Assembly (NCBI RefSeq): GCF_048569485.1
Contig: NC_134357.1
Location: 338,789,078-338,853,077, forward strand
Origin: Anomaloglossus baeobatrachus
Lineage: Eukaryota > Chordata > Amphibia > Anura > Aromobatidae
Length of the DNA: 64,000 nt
Reading direction: 5' to 3'
Part shown: piece after piece, positions 56,501-64,000 of the stretch
Position numbering within the stretch: position 1 is the first letter of the stretch
Layout: every line of letters begins with the position of its first letter
Translations under genes and position numbers: made by a program
Notes under the pieces: generated by a model
What the model was told of the DNA's origin: nothing
The model's database searches: none
The model's input: only the letters and a program-made list of their open reading frames with translations

Positions 56501-59500
56501 CTGCTGGTATACTTTACCCGCACAGTGATCCTACAATGTGCTACACGCAGGTCGGAGGATTCCACCTGAGAAATACTTTAAGAAATACATCAATGTATAT
56601 TTGTAATGGAAACCTCAAGTGTGAACAGAGTCTTATCCTCATCCACTCACTTTTCAGGTTAGAAATCCAAGTTCGTGTTACTGCTTGGAAACTGTCAGCA
56701 AGCTGCTGTAGACGGGCCTGTTACTTTTATAGCAATAACTAAACCTAGTTTCTACTTTATTTATTCCTGTCTATGCTTTTGTCTCCCGATATAGGGCAGC
56801 GTTGATCACCCCATTGTGTTCACGGAAGCACCCTGCACCCCACTTCACGTCCGGCAGATGGTGTCAGAGCTCCTGTTCGAGTGTTACCGGGTTCCTAAAG
56901 TGTCATTTGGTATTGATGGACTGTACAGCTTCTATCACAACAGAAGGGCGGCATTGCCCACCAGTGCGATTGTAGTGTCCTCCGGATACCACTGTACCCA
57001 TATACTTCCTGTCCTGAGTGGCAGGTGAGTACCACGCTGATAGTTCATTAGTCTTCAATAACCATATAGAATTGTCTTGTTACTGCCTACGTAGATTGTC
57101 TCATGAAGCTCACCCCTGTCCATATGCCCTCTAATAAGGAATGTGGGGCTCCTCTCTGAGCCAAAGCAAAGACACTCTGTAACAATGGCTCCAGGTAACA
57201 CCACATTTCTAGTTGCCCGTGGCTTTCCCAAGCTGGATCAGCTGTCACTGATATAAAAGGAGTCTTCTCTGAAATTAAGGGAGTGACTTACGCAGCGTGC
57301 TTTTAATGCAGGTTGGACGGCAAGAACTCAAGACGTATAAATATCGGGGGCTTCCAGGCTGTTTCTTATCTGCATCGGCTTCTGCAACTGAAGTATCCCG
57401 GACACCTTTCTGCCATCACACTGAGCCGCATGGAGGAGATTCTACATGAGCACTGCTATGTGCCTGATGACTATCTGGAAGGTAAGATGGGGGAAGGTCT
57501 ATTATTACAAATAGTAGCATTAATGGGGAGTGAATAAACCCCTACTGGATACTCATGGCAGCCATAATGGAAGGTGTTTGTTAGTGTCACTCTAAGGCTA
57601 TGTGTCCACGGGAGATTAAACCTGTGGATTTATCTGCGGAAAATCTGTGGCTTTTCTTCATTTTCCAGATAAATCCGCAGGTTTCAGCATGTACAGACAC
57701 TCCCCATGTTATCCTATGGGACATGGGGAGTGCAGTGTCCATGGTGCTGTACTATGGAAATAGAGGCCGGGACTTCCGCAGGTAAGTCACATGAATGTCC
57801 GCAGGTTTTCCGCAGATATTTCGCTGTAATCCCACAGCAATGGATAGCTGCGGATTCCAGGGATCAGCTGCGGGAAACCTGCGGACGTACCTGCGGATAT
57901 ATCTGCAGGAGCAAGCTCCCGTGGGCACATAGCCTAACTTTCTATAAGGATTAAATGCGGTTCTTCTGCGTTACTTCAATGGACGAAAAAGACTCCAGTG
58001 GCTTAGGTGGAAATATTAGTCTACGTGTTTCAAGGCAATTGAGCATCTTCACGAGGACAAAACCATAGTATCCACTGTAACTGTGAATATACTGAATCTG
58101 TTACCCTCTCTATCCATACATAATAGAGCTGAAGAAATGGCGCTGCCCTGATTACTATGAGGAGAACGTCCACAAGATGCAGCTGCCTTTTTCTTCCAAG
58201 CTCCTGGGCAGCGCCGTGCCTTCAGAAGAAAAGCAGGAGCGCAGGCAGCAGCAGTTAAGACGTCTGCAGGAGCTAAACGCGCGGCGGAGAGAAGAAAAGC
58301 TACAGCAAGACCAGGAAAGACTAGAAAGACTTCTATATGTACAGGTAAATGCAGCCAAGTGCAAACAGGATACGGCTACATAGCAAATTTACACACATGC
58401 AAAACACTATCAGTTTAGGTCGTAGGGCGATAGTGAAAGCATTTAGTCAGATATTGTAGGATGTATTTTACTTTCTTCCTTGTTTTTTTGCAAAGGATAA
58501 AAAAGATCCTTCAGATATCAGTTCCTAGTTACAATAAAGATCGTCTTCCCTTCCGCTGACTCTCAGGTTATGGTGTGATGTCATTGACTATAGCAGCCAG
58601 TCATGCTTAAAGGGTTATTCCAGTAAAAAGTTCTCCCCTGTCTATAGATGGATGAATGAGGGTCCGGCCTGCGCACTGCCACTTTATTCAAACAGGGGCA
58701 GACGTTCCCTGAACACCACTCTAGATTGGTTAACACTTCTTGCCTGGCAGCTGGCAACATTTCTTTCTGAATCACATCCTTTTTTTTGTGAAAAGTAACA
58801 CAAATCACAAACATTTGATATTTTTGAGACATAGACATTGGTACAATACAGAAAAGAAACCCTCATATTATATGAAAATTGTCATACACCAACATGTCTT
58901 ATGTGGGGTTTATAGAATGGTCATTATCATAAGTATATTAGCACAGGGAGTGACAAGGTACCTGGTATACGGTAACGATATATGATACGGATGCTGTTAT
59001 ACTGACAGCATTTCTCCACAAGTCATGAATAAACATTTTTAGAACCACGAGGCTGAATCCCCTCAGTAAGTTTTATTACAGAGATATACAGGTGGTCCGC
59101 TATGGTGATCCTGAGCAGGTTCAAAGACATCATTCCCGGAGCCATTGTTTCCATATTTTAATAATTGTTTTTTTTTTAAATGCCTTTCTTTTAATGTACC
59201 TTCCTCTTTCCAAGCTGATAGTGTTATTTATTTTAGATTTCAGTTCTTATATGTTGGGAAGGCATGGGCTAGCAAATGTGGTGCCAACAATTTTCTGTCT
59301 TGGAACATTACCCTAGAAATTGCTATTGTTATAGGAGAACTTGAATCCACACCATCTCATGAAAGGCCGAGTATGCATACCTCTGAATCTAATTGTATAC
59401 ACTACAGTTCAAAAGTTTGGGGTCACCCAGACAATTGTCTTTTCCATGAAAAATCATACTTTTATTTATCAAATGAGTTGCATAATGAATAGAAAATATA

Positions 59501-61785
59501 GTCCAGACACTGACGAGGTTAGAAATAAGGATTTTTTTACTTGAAATAATAATTTTCACCTTTAAACTTTTGCTTTCGTCACAGAATGCTCCTTTGCAGC
59601 AATTCCAGCTTTGAAGACCTTTGGCGTTCAAGCTGTTGATTTGCGGAGGTAATCTGGAGGACATATTTCACCCCAGGCTCCTCCCCCCCACTCCCACAAG
59701 TTGGATTGGCTTGATGGGCACTTTTTGCGCACCATACGGTTAAGCTGCTCCCACAACTGCTCAATAGGGTTGAGATCTGGTGACTGGACTGGCCACTCCA
59801 TTACAGATAGAATACCAGCTGCATGCTTCTTCCCTAAATAGTTCATGGATAATTTGGAGGTGAGCTTTGGGTCATTGTCCTGTTGTAGGATGAAGTTGGC
59901 TCCAATCAAGAGCTGTCCACAGGGTATGGCATGGCGTTGCAAAATGGAGTGATAGACTTCCTTATTCAAAATCCCTTTTACCTTGTACAAATCTCCCACT
60001 TTACCAGCACCAAAGCAACCCCAGACCATCACATTACCTCCACCATGCTTGACAGATGGCATCAGGCACTCTTCCAGCATCTTTTCAGTTGTTCTGTGTC
60101 TCTCTAATGTTCTTCTGTGTGATCCAAACAACTCAAAAATCAATTTGTCTGTCCATAACACTTTTTTCCAATCTTCCTCTATCCAACGTCTGTGTTCTTT
60201 TGCCCATATTAATCTTTTCCTTTTATTAGCCAGTCTCAGATATGGCTTTTTCTTTGCCACTCTGCCCTGAAGGCCAACATCCCGGAGTCGCCTCTTCACT
60301 GTAGACGTTGACACTGGCGTTTTGTGGGTACTATTTAATGAAGCATAGAGTTGAGGACCTGTGAGGCGTCGATTTCTCAAACCAGAGACTCTAATATACT
60401 TGTCTTGTTGCTCAGTTGTGCAGCGGGGCCTCCCACTTCTCTTTCTACTCTGGTTAGAGACCTTTTGTGCTCTCCTCTGAAGGGAGTAGTACACACCGTT
60501 GTAGGTAATCTTCAGTTTCTTGGCAATTTCTCGCATGGCATATCATTCATTTCTAAGAACAAGAATAGACTGTTGAGTTTCACATGAAAGTTCTCTTTTT
60601 ATGGCCATTTTGAGAGTTTAATGGAACCAACAAATGTAATGCTCCAGATTCTCAACTAGCTCAAAGGAAGGTCAGTTTTATAGCTTTTCTAATTTGAAAA
60701 ACTGTTTTCAGCTGTGCAACATACTTGCACAAGGGTTTGCAAGGGATTTCTAAACATCCATTAGCCTTCTAACACAGTTAGCAAACACAATGTACCATTA
60801 GAACATTGGAGTGGTAGTTGTTGGAAATGGGCCTCTATACACCTATGTAGATATTGCATTCAAAACCAGACGTTTGCAGCTAGAATAGTCATTTACCACA
60901 TTAACGAGTGTATTTCTGTTCAATTTAATGTTAGCTTCATTGAGTAAAAATGTGCATTTCTTCCTAAAATAAGGAAATATCTAAGTGACCCCAAACTTTT
61001 GAACTGTAGTGTATGTACAGCCGTGTCAAATTAACTGATGTAGATTTGTTTGGCATAAAGCCAGTTTACTCTTCATGGATCAATTTAGTGATTCCCCTAG
61101 ATCACCTTTTATCTACAATCTTAAGGTGGCAACATTTCTGTTATCTGAGACTCGTGAGTGGACCACTTTTTGCCTCCTTAACTTTTTAGTTTTGATGAAC
61201 AGGAACTTTTGGAAGATGGACAAGTGGAGCACTTCCACAAAGCATTGGTAGAGCTGAATATGGACTCCGCAGAGGAGCTACAGTCTTACATTCACAAGCT
61301 TAATGCTGCCGTTGAGCTGGGCAGGCAACGGGTGCTGGGAGAATCAATGGACAGCAAACCACAGGTATGTCACTGTCTCCAAGAAGCCATCCTTTACTCT
61401 TGTAAAGTTTGCACTGGTGGGTATTTATTCTTACTTTTCAGACTCCAGAAACAGTGGGAGGAGAAACCGAAGACCTTGAGGGAATTTCTGAACTGGAACC
61501 TCTTGACTCTGAGGATCAGATAGAACCTGAGAAGATAGCACCAAATATCCAGGTACTGCTATTTTTTTTTTCTATTGTGTGAATTACATAAAAGATTTTA
61601 GAGAAATGATCTGACAATTTACCATCACCTTTGTATTCCTGCCAGCCCATGTTCAACATTGCAGAGTATCATCAGATGTATCTGGGTACAGAGCGAATTC
61701 GTGTTCCAGAAGTGTTATTTCAGCCCTCTTTAATCGGAGAAGACCAGGCCGGCCTGGCTGAGACTATACAATACATGCTTGACCG
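53240..61785 (+). CDS. ACTR5: ACTR5 (actin-related protein 5), seven exons, 3' end beyond window
   Basis: Arp5 is a nuclear actin-fold subunit of the INO80 chromatin-remodelling complex, where it works with IES6 in nucleosome sliding. Seven exons (53,240-53,593; 56,795-57,024; 57,312-57,481; 58,127-58,344; 61,203-61,364; 61,442-61,552; 61,646-61,785) join in frame with GT/AG borders to about 462 residues. I recognise it from recall of the human protein. Matches include [15 protein letters not shown] (actin nucleotide-binding loop, residues about 34-48), [25 protein letters not shown] and [21 protein letters not shown] charged helix (about 284-324) is the ARP5-specific insertion, and [17 protein letters not shown] marks return to the actin fold. 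ATG at 53,240 is chosen because [12 protein letters not shown] matches the mammalian N-terminus and it has A at -3 and G at +4. The final part (about 130 residues in human) lies past the window. No break is seen in the coding exons. Confidence 0.96.
54047..54347. mobile_element. MITE in ACTR5 intron 1
   Basis: AAGGACGTGTTTACATGAAG and CCTTGTGTGAACATCCCCTT are loosely inverted ends. Inner text (CTGCAGCATTATT, GTTTTTGCTGCA) resembles the MITEs at 22,766 and 40,494. Confidence 0.6.
54357..55546 (-). mobile_element. TTAA-flanked element copy 2, in ACTR5 intron 1
   Basis: This is the reverse-orientation copy of 41,979-43,214, ending CGGTCGTGAAGGGG next to TTAA at 55,543-55,546. The left end lacks the outer CCCCTTAA-type bases, starting at TTAACGATCGCGGGCAG, so it is slightly shortened there. 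Confidence 0.75.
55884..56288. mobile_element. PIF/Harbinger-like MITE in ACTR5 intron 1
   Basis: AGGTACTGTCACACATAACG and CGTTATGTGTGAAGGTACCT are inverted and flanked by TTA on both sides (55,881-55,883 and 56,289-56,291). The body is rich in GCGATC words and non-coding. The TIR style and TWA target match the element at 18,747-19,606. Confidence 0.85.
56795..57024 (+). CDS. ACTR5: ACTR5 exon 2
   Basis: The acceptor is GATATAG|GGC. The exon encodes [14 protein letters not shown] through [15 protein letters not shown] and ends within an arginine codon before GTGAGT (phase 2). It matches the human segment starting GCVDHPIVLTEA. Confidence 0.95.
57312..57481 (+). CDS. ACTR5: ACTR5 exon 3
   Basis: The acceptor is AATGCAG|GTTGG, completing Arg, then [27 protein letters not shown] and [16 protein letters not shown]. 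It ends before GTAAGA (phase 1). Confidence 0.95.
57594..57936. mobile_element. MITE in ACTR5 intron 3
   Basis: AAGGCTATGTGTCCACGGGA pairs with TCCCGTGGGCACATAGCCTA. CTGCGGA and TCCGCAG words recur inside, as in 51,429-51,779. Downstream, near 58,023, TACGTGTTTCAAGGCAATTG resembles the GAAACACG-motif repeats. Confidence 0.8.
58127..58344 (+). CDS. ACTR5: ACTR5 exon 4 (ARP5-specific helical insertion)
   Basis: It encodes [20 protein letters not shown], then a long charged helix rich in Arg, Glu and Gln ([16 protein letters not shown] onward), ending LLYVQ before GTAAAT (phase 0). This stretch is almost residue-for-residue like the mammalian protein. Confidence 0.96.
58345..59399. other. ACTR5 intron 4, left part
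   Basis: AAAGGGTTATTCCAGTAAAA near 58,610 has a T2-like start. The rest is not recognised. Confidence 0.4.
59400..61011 (-). mobile_element. Tc1-like transposon with both ends, in ACTR5 intron 4
   Basis: CACTACAGTTCAAAAGTTTG and CAAACTTTTGAACTGTAGTG are perfect inverted ends, flanked by TA (59,398-59,399 and 61,012-61,013). The 1,612-bp length is usual for Tc1-like elements. The family (ends with TTCAAAAGTTTGGGGTCAC) is widespread in fish, frogs and lampreys. It lies antisense to ACTR5. Confidence 0.93.
59600..60608 (-). pseudogene. Tc1-like transposase, nearly complete
   Basis: The natural start is ATG at 60,608 ([20 protein letters not shown]). An in-frame TGA at 60,543-60,545 stops it early, after which the frame is open from 60,536 for 302 codons. 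It contains the paired-type DNA-binding region ([20 protein letters not shown]) and the DDE catalytic core: WTDK (first Asp), QQDNDPK (second Asp) and [13 protein letters not shown] (Glu), giving the DD34E pattern. The usual HTS after QDNDPK is LTS. Near the C-terminus the reading frame shifts after NQSNLWE-like text, and the expected SSDYL tail is replaced by a short out-of-frame end. It is inactive as it stands, with about two disabling changes. Confidence 0.9.
61203..61364 (+). CDS. ACTR5: ACTR5 exon 5
   Basis: The acceptor is GAACAG|GAA. It encodes [20 protein letters not shown] onward, to SMDSKPQ before GTATGT (phase 0). It continues the ARP5-specific insertion. Confidence 0.95.
61442..61552 (+). 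CDS. ACTR5: ACTR5 exon 6
   Basis: The acceptor is CTTTTCAG|ACT. It encodes the acidic, poorly conserved stretch [20 protein letters not shown] to APNIQ before GTACTG (phase 0). The human protein has an acidic linker at the same place. Confidence 0.88.
61646..61785 (+). CDS. ACTR5: ACTR5 exon 7
   Basis: The acceptor is CTGCCAG|CCC. It encodes [20 protein letters not shown], then [20 protein letters not shown] and part of an Arg codon before GTGAGT (phase 2). The next exon is not in the window. Confidence 0.95.
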
Positions 61786-61997
61786 GTGAGTACACACACG
61801 TACAGCATTGGATAGCGATGAAAACTATAAAGGGAAGCTCCGTCTATAACATTGGATGTTGTTTGTAACTGGAAATTTCAGCAATATTATAATATATTCA
61901 CATTAGCTTTTTCCTGGTTTTACATATTGTCTGCTTTATTTTTTTAATCTGTTGATTGAATACAAATCTATTTCCTTCCGGAATAAGATGCCTTTTA

Positions 61998-62130
61998 GGC
62001 CATGTGCACACGTTGAGTATTTGCTCAGTATTTTACCTCAGAATTTTTTTTACCTCAGAAATTGTAAGCCAAAACCAGAAGTGGGGCATCGGACGAAAAG
62101 TGTAATAGAAAAACACAGGCACCACTTCTG
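61998..62130. mobile_element. Left half of a palindromic MITE in ACTR5 intron 7
   Basis: GGCCATGTGCACACGTTGAG, ATTTTACCTCAG and GTAAGCCAAAACCAGAAGTG match one arm of the 14,517-14,714 family. The other arm is not in the window, as expected if the next element split it. Confidence 0.6.
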
Positions 62131-64000
62131 TATTTCTCTATCGTTTCATTGGGGGACACAGGACCATGGGTTATGCTGCTGTCACTAAAAGGCTCCCACT
62201 AAGTAAACATAAAAAGTTAGCTCCTCCCTAGCAGTATACACCCCGAGCCGGAGGCGGGCTCAGATCAGTTTTTAGCTTAGTGTCGTAGGAGGCTGATGTG
62301 GGCCGTCTCGGCCCCCCTCAACCATTTGTGTTTTTGCGCTTTTTTCCTTTATTTCGGCGCCGCTCATCGCTCTCATACCTGTCTTCTTTTTCTTTGCAGG
62401 TATTCTCTTCACTCATCCTCCGCTGCCCTGTGGGTACCACTCCCCAGGGTCGCAGGGGCTTGAGATTTCGGGCCCTCTCCCCCGTCCATCCCCGTGGTAC
62501 CACTCCTGGGGTTGCGCGTGTGGGCAGGTTGTCGTGGGCACCCCTGATTCACCCTGCGGTATCACCCCAAAGGGCGTACAGGGGCATACAGCAGGGATGG
62601 AACCTCCGCAGCGTTTGTAATCCGATGGGGCCCTTTCACGCTGCCTTCTTCTGCAGGGGGGCTGCTTCCCCCATCATGATGTCCACTTCCCTGCCTCAGC
62701 ACGCTCTCCCCCGGAGTCCTCAGTCTTCCTGGACGAGAGCACTGTACACAGGCAGGGGCAGGGCGCCCTGCCTGCACCGCATCCGTCGCTGGGCCGGCGC
62801 CGCCGAGAACAGGTAGGACCGACCTCTCCTGCACCTTTTCCCCGGCCCTCTCCAAAATTTAGGCCCCGGTCTCAGCCTAGTCGCTCCTGCGTCCTAGCCA
62901 CGCCCCCGCTGCAGCGCTATTGGCCGCCGGTCGTCTGGCCCAGTCTCCTCCCACCGCTCAGCCTCCTGGCTTGTGGTGGGGGCTGTGGATCCTCTGTTTT
63001 TCGCGCCTGAACGCTGCTCCTCCCCCAGCCTCCTCCAGCGTCCCCTCGCCATTTTTAGCCTGTGTCTGGTCCCCCGAGGCTGCAGCGCGCCGGCGTTCTC
63101 ACTCTTCTGGCCAGCTCACTCCTGGACTCCCTCTTCTGGACTGGTGGGCGGCACACAGGACCTGGGTAAGCCCTGCTCCTAAGGAGTAGCCCTCACTAGG
63201 TAGCGTTCTCTGAGTTTAGGGACAAGTTAACCCTCTCCTGTCTCCTTCCTAGCAGCCACCAGGGAGAGTACTTTTTTCACCATGCCTAATGCTAAGTCCA
63301 CCCGACCCAAGCAGGCCCCCTTTGCCTTATTTTTTGCATGCTCCTCCTGCAAGACCAAATTTACCCAAGGCCAGGACGCCCCACTATGCTCCGTCTGTTC
63401 TTCAGACTCGCAGCCTCCGCAGGCCCCCTCGGCCGACGCTTCTGATACCGCAGACGCCACAGCGCCAGATGCTACAGGGCCCTGCGTCCCGCCCCCCCCC
63501 CCCCCCCCCCGACTGGCTAGCATCCCTGTCCCAGTCCGTAGATTCCCTCTCTGAGGTTTCTCGGACCATCGCGCAAGCACTGCGCCTGCTGCCGTCGCTC
63601 GCCCAGACTCCCGCAGACCTGACGCAATCGCCTCCAGAGCAGGTGAGCCCCGTCGCAGGGACCTCCTCGGCTGCTCAGAAGCGGACCCGCCAGGTCTCGC
63701 CTTGAGCCTCTTCCCAGGTTTCACCTTCATCCCCAGGTCCAGACCATCATTCCTCCGGGGAGCCTTCTGACCACTCCGATGATGATTCCGATGCAGCACC
63801 CCTGCAGGACTCAGAGCAGGCGGCTGATATTCGGCGTATGGTGAATAGCCTGATAGAAGCAGTAAACCAGACCCTAAAGGTACAGGTGGACCCCGTCTCC
63901 TCCCAGAGCACCCAGGTCTCGTTTAAGCGGATGAAGCGGGCCCAAAGTGCATTCAGCGGACATCCAGAATTCGCTGAGTTACTGCGCAGCCACAGGCAAC
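62131..64000 (+). mobile_element. DIRS-like retroelement, 5' part, in ACTR5 intron 7
   Basis: It starts near TCTCTATCGTTTCATTGGGG and runs off the window. A GC-rich leader of about 1.1 kb precedes an ORF1 (gag-like) region. The call rests on the ORF1 text and on recall of this leader from frog DIRS-like repeats. The reverse transcriptase and tyrosine recombinase that would prove it lie outside. Its full length and state cannot be judged. Confidence 0.6.
63282..64000 (+). pseudogene. DIRS-like ORF1 (gag-like) region, broken
   Basis: It starts MPNAKSTRPKQAP and shows paired cysteines (CSSCKTKF, CSVCSS), then DWLASLSQSVDSLSEVSRTI and, near the window end, VSFKRMKRAQSAFSGHPEF. The last resembles the conserved FKR..HPEF stretch of DIRS-type ORF1. 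About two breaks are apparent in the visible part. Confidence 0.55.

Noticed and set aside
62298-62816. 172-codon frame before the DIRS-like ORF1
   Set aside because: It lies in the GC-rich leader, has no recognisable domain, and overlaps other random frames.

Overview
The window looks like vertebrate nuclear DNA, most likely from a frog with a large, repeat-rich genome. This is an inference from three things: one host gene with long introns, a repeat mix of CR1, Ty3/gypsy, DIRS-like, Tc1/mariner and many non-autonomous DNA transposons, and repeat ends of the TTAAAGGRR (T2/Kolobok) type described from Xenopus. No bacterial-style operons, CRISPR arrays, rRNA or tRNA genes were seen.

The only host gene I can support is ACTR5 (Arp5, an actin-related subunit of the INO80 chromatin remodeller). 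It lies on the + strand from 53,240 to 61,785. Seven exons with clean GT/AG borders and matching phases encode about 462 residues. The last part of the protein (roughly 130 residues in mammals) lies beyond the window. Its introns hold a TTAA-flanked element and a Harbinger-like MITE (intron 1), a MITE (intron 3), a 1.6-kb Tc1-like transposon (intron 4) and a DIRS-like element inside a MITE (intron 7).

Positions 1-53,000 are almost wholly mobile elements, many nested. (a) 1-912: Tc1 remnant. (b) 1,866-11,881: a fold-back element split by an 8.4-kb Ty3/gypsy element (2,866-11,305) with two 1,242-bp near-identical LTRs, a broken gag and a long open pol. (c) 12,553-14,244 and 25,640-27,953: large non-autonomous elements sharing a core with a palindromic CCAAT module; a third copy of the module sits near 31,200. 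(d) 17,720-20,006: Tc1 remnant with an 860-bp Harbinger-like element inside. (e) Six solo or partial LTRs related to the gypsy LTR, all on the - strand (14,745; 20,461; 21,976; 39,270; 44,399; 45,894). (f) 31,996-35,520: T2/Kolobok-like MITE split by a CR1 LINE with an uninterrupted reverse-transcriptase reading frame. (g) 41,979-43,214 and 54,357-55,546: two opposite copies of a TTAA-flanked element. (h) 48,468-50,330: Tc1 remnant containing a 1.1-kb palindromic insertion with a 15-bp target duplication.

I see no new protein-coding system. The most unusual signals are structural: large palindromes, one of which was inserted with a long target duplication; a conserved hairpin module shared by unrelated MITE families; and a palindromic CCAAT/GC-box module carried by several elements. 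Homology calls come from reading the sequence and recalling the families; no database search was run.
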